Shown here: positions 46,673 through 56,554 of the stretch, piece by piece
Layout of the letters: every line of letters begins with the position of its first letter
Position numbering within the stretch: position 1 is the stretch's first letter
From: Pseudomonas sp. CC6-YY-74
GTDB taxonomy: Bacteria; Pseudomonadota; Gammaproteobacteria; Pseudomonadales; Pseudomonadaceae
Direction of reading: 5' to 3'
Length of the DNA stretch: 64,000 nt
Assembly (NCBI RefSeq): GCF_002025205.1
Contig: NZ_CP019947.1
Coordinates: 131,501 to 195,500 of the forward strand
Made by a program: the position numbers and the translations under genes
Notes under the pieces: generated by a model
Database searches by the model: none
Told to the model about the DNA's origin: nothing
The model's input: only the letters and a program-made list of their open reading frames with translations

Positions 46673-48189
46673 TCAGTATTTCCAGATAACGTCGACGAAG
46701 GCGCGATGCGTCATCGAGTCGGTGTCGCTGCCGTAGGCGTCGCCGGGCTTGAACACGCCACCGCGAAAGCGCACCAGCGCCGCCGGCTCGTCGATCGCTT
46801 CGCTCATCGAGGCCGGCAGCAGGCCCTGCCTGAAGTACTTGGTGACCACCAGATCGAGCTCCTGGCCGAGGTCTTTCTCGCCATCCACCAGGTCGACCTG
46901 GGGGCAGGGACGGCGTTTGAGAGCGGGTCATCGAAGCTTGCGTTGATCCCGCTTCTGCCGATCTGCTGCTGGTCATCGACCCGCCAGAATTTGTGGTAGA
47001 CCAGGGTGGCGTCATAGTCCTCGGCCATCTGCCAGGAGCCGAACAGGGTGGCCGACTGCAGGTTGCTCAGCTCGCCGCGGAACACTTCACCGTAGCGGTG
47101 CACACTGGAGCGGGTGCCGGTGAAGTTTGAGCGGTTGCTTTGCAGGCCGGTCTGGCGATAGTTGCCTGTGCCGTTACCGTCGTCATCGCCGCTACCACTG
47201 GCACGGGCATAGGCGCCGCCGACTTGCCAGCTGGGGTCCAGGCGAAAACGCAGGCCCAGGTCGGTGGCCCAGGCGTTGACGCTGGCGCTGTTTTTGCCGG
47301 TGGCGACTTCCTGGCCGTTGACGAGACCACGCGACAGGTCTTCGCGGTCGCCGCTCAACGAAGTGAGGCTGGCCCAGTAGTTGACTGGTTTCTGGTTGCG
47401 AAAATTGTAGGCATCGCTGTTGGCTTGCACGCCGAGCCAGGTCAGCTTGCCGGTGGCGCGCTTGTCCAGGGTGTCGATCGGCTCGCCGGGGCTGGCCAGG
47501 TTGCCGTCATCGTCAGAGTGATGGGCGTTGAGGCCGACCCAATGTCCTGGGCGCCACTGGGTCTCGACATCGCCGAATACGTGCAGACGATCTTGGTCTT
47601 CGGGGGCCAATTCGTCGATGTCGCTGCGGTAGTCGCTGAAGCGTTGCGCGGTGCCGAGGCTAGCGCGCAGCAGGGTGGTGTCGAAGGTCCAGTTCAGCGC
47701 TTCGATATTGGTATCGCGCCATTGTCCGTCATCGTTGTGCAGGCGTTGCCGACCCAGACGCAGGTGCTCGCCGGGATAGTCGGTGAGTCCGGCGTAGCCG
47801 ACCCAGAATTCACGCAGCGCCAGGTAGTTCTTTTCCCGCTCGCGGCCGTCTTGCTGGGTATCGCTGGACAGCTCGGTGTCGGACGACTCCAGGGTGTCGG
47901 TCTCGATAATGTCGCTGGCGACCACCGCCTGGCCCATGGCGAAGGCACTCCAGTTGCCGCGTTGGCCATACAGCCAGGGGCGCAGGTCGGCAGCGATACC
48001 GTTGACGTCGCCACCGTCGCGGGTGCCGAGGTCGCGGTCATCTTCCGATTGCGCGGTGATCTTGACGTCGAGGCCGAAGTTGTCGTCGCTCATCTGCACC
48101 GCCCATACCGAGCTGGCGGAGAGTAATGAGACGCTCAGACCCAAGCCTGCGGTGATCCTGTTGAGTGTCATCGCGTAGTCCTTGTTCAT
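46673..48189 (-). pseudogene. algE: Outer-membrane alginate export porin AlgE, frameshifted near the 3' end
   Basis: The first frame (from 48189) gives a signal peptide ending SSVWA and long beta-barrel sequence: [69 protein letters not shown]. It derails into [15 protein letters not shown]. The proper ending is in the next frame, [32 protein letters not shown]...[26 protein letters not shown], stopping at 46673. The switch falls at a run of five Cs (minus strand; 46900-46904), where six would restore the frame. AlgE is the 18-strand export pore; without its last strands it should not fold. ATG 48171 (AAGGA upstream) is an alternative start; ATG 48189 overlaps the algK stop. Confidence 0.9.
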
Positions 48190-49574
48190 TGGGTTTGCAC
48201 CTGGCGCAGGTTTTGCTCTTGCCCGACGATGCCGCGCAGTTGACGTTCATCGCGCAGCAGTTGTTCGGCTCGGGTACGTTGGGCCGGTTGCAGTTGTTGT
48301 TCGATCAGGCGGGCCAGCTCGATGGCCCGCGGGGTGTTCTTCGGCAGCGCCAGTTGGCTGAAGACGAAGGCATTGACCGGGTCGGGAATCACGCCCTTGC
48401 CTTGCGAGTACATCTGGGCGAGGGCGAAGTCGGCGCTGGTCCGGCCGTTACGAGCGGCGCTGAGCAAATGATCCAGGGCCTTCTGCGGGTAAATGTCGCC
48501 GAGGTAGCCACGCAGGTAGATCTGGCCGAGGAAGTAGTTGGCGCTGGGTTGGCTGGGCGCGGCCTTGCGCAGATGCTCTTCGGCCTTGTGGGGGTCCTGT
48601 GGTACCAGCTTGCCTTCGTAGTACAGGCGGCCGAGCAACAGTTCGGCGCGCGGCAGCGCCGCGGCGCGACCTTTGTCGAGGTAACCCATCAGGGTGTCGA
48701 TGTCGCCCAGGCCCGGGTAGTCATAGAGCAGGCGCGCCAGGCTGACCCAAGCGGCCGGATAGGTCGGGGCGATGGTTTCGAGCAGTTCCTGGGCTCGCTC
48801 TTCATCCGGCGTGCCCAGCTCGGCGTCGGCCAGCACCTGGGCGACGTCATCCACCCGTTCCGGGCTCACGACAGCGCTGCGGTAGCCCGCCATCAGGCGT
48901 TGCAGCAGGGCTTGCTGTTTGTCGGCCTGGTCTTGCTTCTGATACACGGTGGCCAGTTCGACGTAGCAGACATCGGCTTCGGCAATCAGGCCTTGGCAGA
49001 TTTGTTCGATTTCACCCAGGTGCTGGTCGTAGTTGCCCTGGGTGCGATAGAGCAGGATTTGTGCCAGATCGGCCTGGGTATGGCCTTGCTCGCGCCAGGT
49101 GGAGATGCGTTCTTGCACGTTCATACCGGGGAAATCCTGTGGGTATTGCAGGTAGAGCATGACCAGCGGCAACAGGCTGCTTTGCTCTCCCGCGGTGAAT
49201 GCGTCATTCAGCAACTCGGCCGCTTCAAGGCGCTCGGCCTGGCTGGCGTCCACTTTGCGCGCGAGCAATTTGCCCAGGCGCGCCCGGGCCCGCGGCGACT
49301 GGTCAAGGGCTAAGCGGTAAGTCTGTTCGGCCTTCTCCAGGTCTTCCGGCGTGCCGCTGGCCAATTGCAGATCGGCCAGGCCGACCTGCGACTTGACGTA
49401 GCCCAATTCAGCCAGTTGGCGGTAGTTCTGCTCGGCAGTGCTGGTGTCGCCGCGCTTCAGCGCTTCGGCGGCCAGGCGCTCGTCCGGCAGCCCGGCGCAA
49501 CCGGCGAGGGTCATGGCCAGGGAGAGCGCCAGCAAGGGCGCTGCGTGCATGAGACGGGGGTCGATAGTCGCCAT
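48186..49574 (-). CDS. algK: Alginate biosynthesis lipoprotein AlgK
   Basis: A 462-residue outer-membrane lipoprotein. Signal peptide has lipobox LAGC ([27 protein letters not shown]). It is followed by a superhelix of TPR/Sel1-like repeats such as [79 protein letters not shown] and [27 protein letters not shown]. It scaffolds AlgE and AlgX and helps localise the porin. ATG 49574 has AAGGAGG upstream. The stop overlaps the first algE ATG (ATGA). Confidence 0.95.
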   Translation of the reverse strand: MATIDPRLMHAAPLLALSLAMTLAGCAGLPDERLAAEALKRGDTSTAEQNYRQLAELGYVKSQVGLADLQLASGTPEDLEKAEQTYRLALDQSPRARARLGKLLARKVDASQAERLEAAELLNDAFTAGEQSSLLPLVMLYLQYPQDFPGMNVQERISTWREQGHTQADLAQILLYRTQGNYDQHLGEIEQICQGLIAEADVCYVELATVYQKQDQADKQQALLQRLMAGYRSAVVSPERVDDVAQVLADAELGTPDEERAQELLETIAPTYPAAWVSLARLLYDYPGLGDIDTLMGYLDKGRAAALPRAELLLGRLYYEGKLVPQDPHKAEEHLRKAAPSQPSANYFLGQIYLRGYLGDIYPQKALDHLLSAARNGRTSADFALAQMYSQGKGVIPDPVNAFVFSQLALPKNTPRAIELARLIEQQLQPAQRTRAEQLLRDERQLRGIVGQEQNLRQVQTQ

Positions 49575-49587
49575 TGTTGCGTCCTCC

Positions 49588-50754
49588 TTAGAGACCTTTC
49601 GCCACGGCCTTGTCGAACAACCAGTCGAACGACGGGCCGCGGTCGAGGGTGACTTCCACTGGCTGGCCGGCGAGGCGGCTATCGAGGCTCTGTTCCGGCT
49701 CGATCAAGACCCGGATATCTGCCGACAAGCCGCCTTGATGCAGGCTGCTGCTGACGATAGTGCCGTAGCGTGGAGAGTCCTCACCGGCCACCCAGAAGCT
49801 GGCACGGCTGCCAGGGCGAGCGCGGGAGAAGTCGCGATAGGGGAAGCTGGCCAGCACCGTGGCCTTGGTGTCTTGCGGCACCAGCTCGAAGATCACATCG
49901 CCCTTGGTGGCAAACTGGCCGTCGGCCACCAACTGACGTGCCACCTTGCAATTGCACGGGCTGGTCAGGGTGCCCTTCATTTGCTTGCCGAACAGAACTT
50001 CGACATTGGCGGGAGACAGTTGTTCATTATCCAGATGGCCCTTGAGCATCTCCAGCATGCTGGCGGAGAAGGTCGCGATGGGCGCACCTTTCTCGACCAT
50101 GGCGTCCGGGCCGAACAGGCTCTCTACGGTGCCTTCACGCGGCATGGTCACTTCCAGGCTCTGTACGTTGACCAGGGCCGATTGGGCGTGGGTCACGAAA
50201 TACATGCCGTAGATCGACTTGAAAATAAATCCGAAGGCGGCCAGGCCGACCAGGAAAATCGCCAGGCTGAAGCTCACGGCCTTGAGCCGACCGAGCGCGC
50301 CCATGCCGGAGTTACCCGCGCCGTTCTTGCGCTCTTTGGTGAAGTTTTCCCGCTGCAAGGTACTCAGCAGGTCGCCCGTGCTGACCAGTTCGCCGCCGAG
50401 GAAGGAGCTAATCAGGTAGCGCAGGGTGGCCAGCTCGCGTGGCTTGATGTTGTGGAACTGGCAGCCGACGCGGGCGTTTTCGGTATCAACCGAACGCACC
50501 TGGAATTCGATGTCGATGCCCAGGTCAAGGCTGTCCAGCCTGAACTGCAGGCGGCCTTTATGAAAGTCGCCGACCTGCGCCGACTGATTGTTGGCGCTGA
50601 AGCTGAAGCCACCGGCGGAGATATCGAGGGTGTTGGCTTCGATGCGCTCGCGGTTTTTCGTCAGGTAGCGCAACACGGCCGGGAGCTTGACCCGGGCGTG
50701 CTGGCGCTGGGCTTCTGATTCATGGACCACATTGACGTTGACAGCTGTATTCAT
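49588..50754 (-). CDS. alg44: Alginate co-polymerase Alg44 (PilZ c-di-GMP receptor)
   Basis: A 388-residue inner-membrane protein. The cytoplasmic PilZ domain (about 14-120) shows the c-di-GMP motif RQHARVKLP (RxxxR type) and NTLDISAGGFSF (D/NxSxxG). One membrane helix follows (AVSFSLAIFLVGLAAFGFIF, about 165-190). A periplasmic HlyD-like hairpin domain includes MLEMLKGHLDNEQLSPANVEVLFGKQMKGTLTSPCNCKV. Binding c-di-GMP activates polymerisation by Alg8. The length equals that of known Alg44. It lies 43 bases downstream of alg8. Confidence 0.96.
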   Translation of the reverse strand: MNTAVNVNVVHESEAQRQHARVKLPAVLRYLTKNRERIEANTLDISAGGFSFSANNQSAQVGDFHKGRLQFRLDSLDLGIDIEFQVRSVDTENARVGCQFHNIKPRELATLRYLISSFLGGELVSTGDLLSTLQRENFTKERKNGAGNSGMGALGRLKAVSFSLAIFLVGLAAFGFIFKSIYGMYFVTHAQSALVNVQSLEVTMPREGTVESLFGPDAMVEKGAPIATFSASMLEMLKGHLDNEQLSPANVEVLFGKQMKGTLTSPCNCKVARQLVADGQFATKGDVIFELVPQDTKATVLASFPYRDFSRARPGSRASFWVAGEDSPRYGTIVSSSLHQGGLSADIRVLIEPEQSLDSRLAGQPVEVTLDRGPSFDWLFDKAVAKGL

Positions 50755-50797
50755 GGTTGCAATTTCCTGTTCGAAAAAGGTTCCGGTCGGGTACCGG

Positions 50798-52297
50798 TCA
50801 CACCAGCATCAGAAGCGCAGCGATAAACACGCTGCCGGCAGCAAAAGTCATGGAGCGCGAGGACCAGGTATTGAACCAACGCTGGAAACTCACTAGGCCG
50901 CGATCGAGCTTGGTCGGCTGACGGGTCCAGGACTGCTGGTCGAGGCGGAAGAACACGTAGATCTTCACCATCGCGCCGACGATCTGGTTGTAAAAGAGAA
51001 TCACCGGGTAGGCCGGGCCGATGCGGTGGCCGCTGACGCTCAGCAACAGAGTCAGCACCAGCCGGGTCAGACCGATCCACAGCAGGTAGGCAAGGAAGAA
51101 CCCGGCGCCGTACTTGAGGCTGGCGATAATCGCCACGCTCAGGCCGAGCAGGCTGGTCCACATCGATACGCGCTGGTCGAACAGCACCACGCTGGTGAAC
51201 CAGCCCAAACGGCCGGTGCCCAGGCGCAGGGCGCGGGCGTTCTGCCGCAGGTTGTTGCCATACCAGCGGAACATCAGCTTGCGACTGGCCTTGATGAAGC
51301 TCTTCTCCGGCGGATGCTCGACCGTATTGATCGCCGCATCCGGCACGTAGAAGGTGTCGTAGCCCAGGCTCATCAAGCTGTACCAGCTCGACTTGTCGTC
51401 GCCGGTAAGGAACTGGAAACGGCCCAGACGCCAGTGGTCGAGGTGATCGCTTTCGACATCGGCAATGAACGTAGGGTTGGTCACCACTTCGGCGCGAAAT
51501 ACCGACATGCGTCCGGTCATGGTCAGCACACGCTTGGACAGCGCCATCGAGCACATGTTGAGGTGGCGCTGGGCGAAGCGCAGCTGATGCCACTCGCTCA
51601 TGATGTAGCCGCCGCGCACCTCGCAGAACTCGTTGGTGGTCAGGCCGCCGACATTCGGGAACAACTTGAACCAGGGCACGGTCTTGCGTACCGCGCCTGC
51701 ACCCAGCACGGTGTCGCCATCGATCACCGCGACCACCGCGTTCGCATCCGGAATTTTCCGGGAGATGGCGCGAAAACCGAAGGCCAGGCCATCACGCTTG
51801 CCCGTGCCGGGAATGCGCACGAAGTCCAGCTTGACATGCTCTGGCGGGTTCATCCGCGCCCAGAGGTTCTTCACCAGCAGTTCATCGGACAGCTCGACGA
51901 TGGAACACACCACCGTCGTCGGGTAGCCGCAGTCAATCGCCTCGCGAATCACCGAGCGGTACACCTGGGCGGTGGTCAACGCATCGATGCGGAAGCTGGT
52001 GACTAGCAGAAACACCTGAGAAGGGTCAGCGTCCGTGCCGAGTTTTTGCACCTTGCGGCGGTAATAGGGGTAAACCACATAGAGAAACAGGATGCCGCGG
52101 ACAAAGTGCACCGCACCCATGGAATAACGCCAGATGCCCACTGCGCCGATCAGCAGGAGATAGTCGCGCGACTCAGGGTCGAACACGCTCCTGGGCAGCG
52201 CCAACGCGAGCAACATCAGCAGTGATAGGTAGAACAGCCAACCTGCGGCCTCTAGGAGGACGGTTTTTAGCGTGCTTGTTTGCATATGCATATCCAT
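50798..52297 (-). CDS. alg8: Mannuronan synthase catalytic subunit Alg8
   Basis: A 499-residue processive GT2 glycosyltransferase that polymerises GDP-mannuronate and translocates the chain. N-terminal helices are followed by the catalytic domain: [14 protein letters not shown] (DxD), [33 protein letters not shown] (TGDDK catalytic) and [16 protein letters not shown] (RxxRW-like chain-binding motif). More helices follow to the end. Three nearby ATGs (52297, 52291, 52285) could start translation and none has a clear Shine-Dalgarno site. The shortest gives 495 residues, close to the usual length. Confidence 0.95.
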   Translation of the reverse strand: MDMHMQTSTLKTVLLEAAGWLFYLSLLMLLALALPRSVFDPESRDYLLLIGAVGIWRYSMGAVHFVRGILFLYVVYPYYRRKVQKLGTDADPSQVFLLVTSFRIDALTTAQVYRSVIREAIDCGYPTTVVCSIVELSDELLVKNLWARMNPPEHVKLDFVRIPGTGKRDGLAFGFRAISRKIPDANAVVAVIDGDTVLGAGAVRKTVPWFKLFPNVGGLTTNEFCEVRGGYIMSEWHQLRFAQRHLNMCSMALSKRVLTMTGRMSVFRAEVVTNPTFIADVESDHLDHWRLGRFQFLTGDDKSSWYSLMSLGYDTFYVPDAAINTVEHPPEKSFIKASRKLMFRWYGNNLRQNARALRLGTGRLGWFTSVVLFDQRVSMWTSLLGLSVAIIASLKYGAGFFLAYLLWIGLTRLVLTLLLSVSGHRIGPAYPVILFYNQIVGAMVKIYVFFRLDQQSWTRQPTKLDRGLVSFQRWFNTWSSRSMTFAAGSVFIAALLMLV

Positions 52298-52383
52298 CGT
52301 GTGCGCCGGAAGCGCCGGAAGAACCCTGGGCGAGGGTGCTGCTCGCGCGCCCAAGGTTCGGCTCAACTGGCTGACAGGCTGGT

Positions 52384-53694
52384 TTACCAGCAGATACCTT
52401 CGGCACCCGTACGGGAGGCCGTTGGCATGAAGCCGACCAGGTCGACTACGTGCTTGCCAGCGAGCGGCTGTTGCGCCAGGGAAGCAAAGCGCACATCGCC
52501 ATTGCCGAGCACGATGATCTCGGCGTTGTCGACTACCGCATCGAAGTCACTGTTGAGCAGTGAGGAGACATGCGGGATCTTCGATTCGATGTACTCCTTG
52601 TTGGCGCCATAGACGCGGGCATATTCGACGTTGCTGTCGTAGATGCTCAGCTCGAAGCCCTTGCCGATGAGCATTTCGGCCAGCTCTACCAGCGGGCTTT
52701 CGCGCAGGTCATCGGTGCCGGACTTGAAGCTCAAGCCGAGCAGGGCGACCTTGCGCTTGTCGTGGCTGGAGATGATGTCGAAGGCGTTCTGCACCTGGAC
52801 CACGTTGCTGCGCATCAACGAACCAATCAGCGGCGCTTCGACGTCCAGCGAGCTGGCGCGATAGGACAGGGCGCGCACGTCTTTCGGCAGGCAGGAGCCA
52901 CCGAAGGCGAAGCCGGGCTTCATGTAGTACTTGGAGAGGTTGAGCTTGTGATCCTGGCAGATCACGTCCATCACTTCGCGGCCGTCGACCCCTACCGCCT
53001 TGGCGATGTTGCCGATCTCGTTGGCGAAGGTCACCTTGGTGGCGTGCCAGACGTTACAGGTGTACTTGATCATCTCGGCGACATCGATGTCCTTGCGGAT
53101 CACCGGCGCGTCGAGTTCGCTGTAGATGCTTTCCAGCAGGTCACCGGCGGCGGTATCCAGTTCGCCGATCACGGTCATCGGCGGGAAATCGTAGTCCTGG
53201 ATCGCGGTGCTTTCGCGGAGGAACTCGGGGTTCACCGCCACGCCGAAATCGACACCGGCTTTCTTGCCCGAGCAGTCTTCGAGGATCGGAATCACCACGT
53301 TCTTCACGGTGCCCGGCAGCACGGTGCTGCGGACTACCACGGTATGCCGTTCGGGCTTGTTGCGCATGGCGAAGCCGATTTCGCGGCACACGCCTTCGAT
53401 GTAATCCAGTTCCAGATCGCCGTTCTTTTTGCTCGGCGTACCGACGCAAATAAACGAGACCTCGGTGTCACGAATCGCGTCGGCAACATCGGTGGTGCCG
53501 CGCAGGTGGCCAGAGTTCAGACCCTGCTGCAGTAATACTTCCAGGCCGGGTTCGACTATGGGCGATTTGCCGTTGTTAATCAGGTCGATCTTGGCTGCCG
53601 AGATGTCTACCCCGACCACGTCATGGCCGCGGGCCGATAAACAACCGGCGCACACGGCACCCACATAACCCAAGCCAAAGATACTGATTCGCAT
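52384..53694 (-). CDS. algD: GDP-mannose 6-dehydrogenase AlgD
   Basis: A 436-residue enzyme that oxidises GDP-mannose to GDP-mannuronate with two NAD+, the committed step of alginate synthesis. The Rossmann start is [19 protein letters not shown]. The catalytic thiol is in [15 protein letters not shown] (near residue 268). The UDP/GDP-binding C domain ends ...[25 protein letters not shown] 53694 gives exactly the known length; the longer open frame extends into the leader. It is the first gene of the operon, about 350 bases downstream of the AlgU-type promoter. Confidence 0.97.
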   Translation of the reverse strand: MRISIFGLGYVGAVCAGCLSARGHDVVGVDISAAKIDLINNGKSPIVEPGLEVLLQQGLNSGHLRGTTDVADAIRDTEVSFICVGTPSKKNGDLELDYIEGVCREIGFAMRNKPERHTVVVRSTVLPGTVKNVVIPILEDCSGKKAGVDFGVAVNPEFLRESTAIQDYDFPPMTVIGELDTAAGDLLESIYSELDAPVIRKDIDVAEMIKYTCNVWHATKVTFANEIGNIAKAVGVDGREVMDVICQDHKLNLSKYYMKPGFAFGGSCLPKDVRALSYRASSLDVEAPLIGSLMRSNVVQVQNAFDIISSHDKRKVALLGLSFKSGTDDLRESPLVELAEMLIGKGFELSIYDSNVEYARVYGANKEYIESKIPHVSSLLNSDFDAVVDNAEIIVLGNGDVRFASLAQQPLAGKHVVDLVGFMPTASRTGAEGICW

Positions 53695-54050
53695 CGTATT
53701 ACCTCGTCGATTTATTGCACAATTTAATAGTGGCTTTTTGGCCACAATCGTTCAGTTAATTCATGTCGATGGTGCGACTGAATTAATTTAGGCATGAGAA
53801 ATTTCTGGCATCCGCAAGAGGAGGCCGGAACTGGGCGTTTAATATGCAGCGCGCCCTATTCTGCTATCGAGCCAAGCAGCTGCTGGCCTAGGAGGCTCTG
53901 GCTCTTGGGTCTCGGTAGGTCATTTGAACGGTGAAAGTGCTCCTGTAATTTCGCTTCAACGTTAATCTGATTGAAATAACCTGACGGACTGTTGTCCGGT
54001 AATTAGCAGCAGGTTGCTTCGCGAAAAAGTTTAATTAAGTAGCATGTTAC
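53695..54050 (-). other. Long untranslated leader of the alginate operon
   Basis: About 355 bases between the predicted algD start site and the algD ATG, with no supported reading frame. A long leader is also known for P. aeruginosa algD, where translational control acts. The sequence is AT-rich near the ATG. I see no riboswitch family I can name. Confidence 0.6.
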
Positions 54051-54084
54051 GTTGATAGGAGTGGGCGCTTTTCCCTATAGTTCC
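54051..54084 (-). promoter_or_regulatory. AlgU (sigma-22/RpoE-type) promoter of algD
   Basis: On the minus strand, GGAACT (54084-54079) is followed after 19 bases by CCTATCAAC (54059-54051). The P. aeruginosa algD promoter, as I recall it, has GGAACT, 19 bases, CCTATCACC. The spacing is identical and the -10 part differs at one base. It is the only such element in the region and points toward algD. Control by AlgU implies induction by envelope stress or loss of MucA. Confidence 0.85.
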
Positions 54085-54323
54085 TGCCGCTGGTCTTTTT
54101 TTTAAATTGAGCTGATTATTTTAATAGTGGCGGGTAATTACGCGTCGATAGCAATATGGAATGGCATTACTTATGCAATGCCCGCGCGGTGTATTAAGCG
54201 TTCGGAAAGTTCAATAAGCAGGGTTAATTAATTAATCAGATTGTTTGTGCAGGTATTTGAATTGCCGGCGGGTGGGGTACAGCGGGCCGTGCGGCGGCCC
54301 GGAGCGGGGGAGTGGAGGCGGGA
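54085..54323. other. Upstream region of the algD promoter
   Basis: AT-rich non-coding DNA between the algD promoter and yaaA. In other pseudomonads this space binds AlgR, AmrZ, AlgB and related factors. I see no site that I can assign with confidence. A minus-strand GAACTT at 54212-54207 lacks a fitting -10. Confidence 0.45.
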
Positions 54324-55103
54324 TCAGTCTTGCGGGAGGTCGCGCAGAAACACCAGTTTGTCGGTTTTCGAGTGCTCCGCCGAGTAGCGGTAACCCTGTG
54401 CGGCGAAGTCCTTGAGACTCTCGGCATTGCTCAGGCGCTCTTTGATCACATAGCGCGCCATCAGGCCGCGGGCCTTCTTGGCGTAGAAGCTGATGATCTT
54501 GTACTGACCGTTTTTCAGGTCCTTGAACTCGGTGTCGATGATTCGCGCGTTGAGCACCTTGCGTTTCACCGCACTGAAATACTCGTTGGAGGCCAGGTTG
54601 AGCAGCACGTCGTCACCCTGGGCGGCCAGCGCGTCATTCAGCCAGCCACTGATGCGCTCACCCCAGAAGTCGTAGAGGTTGTTACCGCGCGGATTGGCCA
54701 ACTTGGTGCCCATCTCCAGGCGATAGGGCTGCATCAGGTCCAGTGGCCGCAACACGCCGTAGAGGCCGGAGAGCATGCGCAGGTGTCCCTGGGCGAAATC
54801 GAAGTCGGCTGCGCTGAAGTCTTCGGCGTTCAGCCCGGTGTAGACATCGCCCTTGAACGCCAGCAGTGCCTGCTTGGCATTTTCCGGGGTGAAATTATTC
54901 GTCCAGCTGCCAAAACGCGCGGCATTCAGGCCGGCGAGCTTGTCCGACAGGTGCATCAGTTCGGCAATCTGCAGGGGCGTGAAGTCGCGCAATTGGCCGA
55001 TCAGATCCTGGGCGTGGTCGAGATGCTCGGGCTGGGTATAGCGCTGGGTCACCGGCGGCGTCTGGTAATCGAGGGTCTTGGCCGGGGAAATAACCATCAG
55101 CAT
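54324..55103 (-). CDS. yaaA: Peroxide stress protein YaaA
   Basis: A 259-residue YaaA/DUF328 protein. Family signatures are [14 protein letters not shown] at the start, [53 protein letters not shown], and [17 protein letters not shown] with the FKD-type ending. In E. coli YaaA lowers free intracellular iron during H2O2 stress and binds DNA. GGAGCAGAC precedes the ATG. It appears monocistronic, upstream of the alginate promoter and reading in the same direction. Confidence 0.94.
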   Translation of the reverse strand: MLMVISPAKTLDYQTPPVTQRYTQPEHLDHAQDLIGQLRDFTPLQIAELMHLSDKLAGLNAARFGSWTNNFTPENAKQALLAFKGDVYTGLNAEDFSAADFDFAQGHLRMLSGLYGVLRPLDLMQPYRLEMGTKLANPRGNNLYDFWGERISGWLNDALAAQGDDVLLNLASNEYFSAVKRKVLNARIIDTEFKDLKNGQYKIISFYAKKARGLMARYVIKERLSNAESLKDFAAQGYRYSAEHSKTDKLVFLRDLPQD

Positions 55104-55293
55104 AAAGTCTGCTCCTGAAAGTCTTGGCCGCGATTCTAGCAGCCCGCCAGGCTGCCAGACGCTTAGGACGGCCGAGACTGCCCATGAAATTGCTTAGCGA
55201 GGGTGGGCATCCCGACCCGGACACCGCTGCGCTTGACCTGGGGGCCGCCACGGGGTTGTAGTTTGCCCAGGTCAAAACCTTCAAGGAGCTACC

Positions 55294-56247
55294 ATGACCG
55301 CCTGCAATCATTCGCGTTGGCAACCCGCCCACGATTACCGGCCGCTGGAAACCCGCACCGAACGCCAAGCCTGGCTGGTAGCCGCGCTGACCGGGGTGAC
55401 CATGCTGGTGGAAATCGCCGCCGGTTATGCCTTCAACTCCATGGCCCTGCTCGCCGATGGCTGGCACATGGCGTCGCATATGCTCGCCATCGGCCTGACA
55501 GCCCTGGCCTATTTGCTGGCGCGGCGTTACGCCGATGATCCGCGTTTCGCCTTCGGCACCTGGAAGATCGAGGTGCTGGCTGGTTTCGCCAGTTCGCTGC
55601 TGTTGCTGGTGGTGGTGGCGATGCTGGCGTTCGAGTCGTTGTGGCGACTGTGGCAGCCGCAGGTGATCGCCTTTGACGTGGCGCTGTGGGTGGCGGTGGT
55701 CGGTCTACTGGTCAATCTGCTGTCGGCCTGGCTGCTGCGCGACCAACATGAGCACGCGCATGGCCACGGGCATGCGCATGCCGATCACGATCACTCGACC
55801 CCGATTGCCGGAAAAGACCTCAATCGGCATGCCGCTTTTATCCATGTGCTGGCCGATGCGCTGACCTCGGTGGCGGCGATCATTGCCCTGCTCGGTGGCC
55901 TGCTGTTCGGCTGGAGCTGGCTCGACCCGCTGATGGGCGTGATCGGTGCGCTGATCATCGCGGTATGGGCCAAGGGCTTGTTAATCGACACCGCCACGGT
56001 GTTGCTCGATCGGGAGATGGACAGCCCCGTGGTGGTGCGTGTGCGCAGCGCCCTGGCGCAGGAAGCGGACACCGAGCTGGCGGATTTGCACCTGTGGCGA
56101 GTCGGTCGCGCGCAGTACGCCTGCATTATCAGCGTGGTGACCCATGGCGATATCTCTGCGGATCGCTACAAGGCCAGGCTGGCGGGGATCGGCGAGTTGG
56201 TGCACGTGACTATTGAAGTCAATCGTTGTGCTGAAAACGAGTGGTGA
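55294..56247 (+). CDS. dmeF: Cation diffusion facilitator (DmeF/CzcD-like Co2+/Zn2+ exporter)
   Basis: A 317-residue CDF transporter with six helices. Metal-site residues are seen in NSMALLADGWHMASHML (helix 2) and HVLADALTSVAAI (helix 5). The cytoplasmic loop between helices 4 and 5 is His-rich (HEHAHGHGHAHADHDH). A cytoplasmic C-terminal domain follows. The N-terminal CNHSRWQPAHDY is typical of the DmeF subgroup, which exports cobalt and zinc by proton antiport. GGAGCTACC precedes the ATG. No metal regulator is adjacent. Confidence 0.88.
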   Translation: MTACNHSRWQPAHDYRPLETRTERQAWLVAALTGVTMLVEIAAGYAFNSMALLADGWHMASHMLAIGLTALAYLLARRYADDPRFAFGTWKIEVLAGFASSLLLLVVVAMLAFESLWRLWQPQVIAFDVALWVAVVGLLVNLLSAWLLRDQHEHAHGHGHAHADHDHSTPIAGKDLNRHAAFIHVLADALTSVAAIIALLGGLLFGWSWLDPLMGVIGALIIAVWAKGLLIDTATVLLDREMDSPVVVRVRSALAQEADTELADLHLWRVGRAQYACIISVVTHGDISADRYKARLAGIGELVHVTIEVNRCAENEW

Positions 56248-56554
56248 TGGCGCTACTGAGGTGGGATTTTTTTTCGCCGCGAGTGCGGGTAGAACTCCTG
56301 ACTTTAGCGGCGCTTTTGCGGGTCGCCAAGCGCTATTCGTCGCGGCGACGAATAAACTGAAATAAATAAAAAAAACATTCGCCTGTCATGGTTTTTGGAG
56401 TATCTAAAAGATAGACCGCCGAACCCTGCAGACAGGTGGCGACCCTTCACCTTGCTTGCATCAGCTCAGTCCCCATCTGAGCGGTCGGTGGTCCCCGCGG
56501 CGGAGCGCTGCTCAGGCATTCCGTCGCTTGGCTCCTATAAGAAGGTGACCGAGT
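56248..56554. other. Intergenic region upstream of phoH
   Basis: About 307 bases without a gene. An A-rich stretch lies at 56360-56380. A possible hairpin at about 56474-56515 has arms CTGAGC and GCTCAG around a GC-rich loop. The promoter of phoH should lie here; no operator is recognised. Confidence 0.4.

Noticed and set aside
46673..48180. Long open frames on the plus strand opposite algE, algG, algX and algI (300-500 codons)
   Set aside because: These are antisense shadows of GC-rich genes with no conserved motifs or ribosome sites.
53925..53945. AlgR-like CCGTTC site (minus strand ACCGTTCAAAT) near algD
   Set aside because: It lies within the leader, downstream of the promoter, and matches only the short core.
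54207..54240. Second AlgU-like promoter (minus-strand GAACTT at 54212-54207)
   Set aside because: No acceptable -10 at 16-19 bases; the site at 54051-54084 fits far better.
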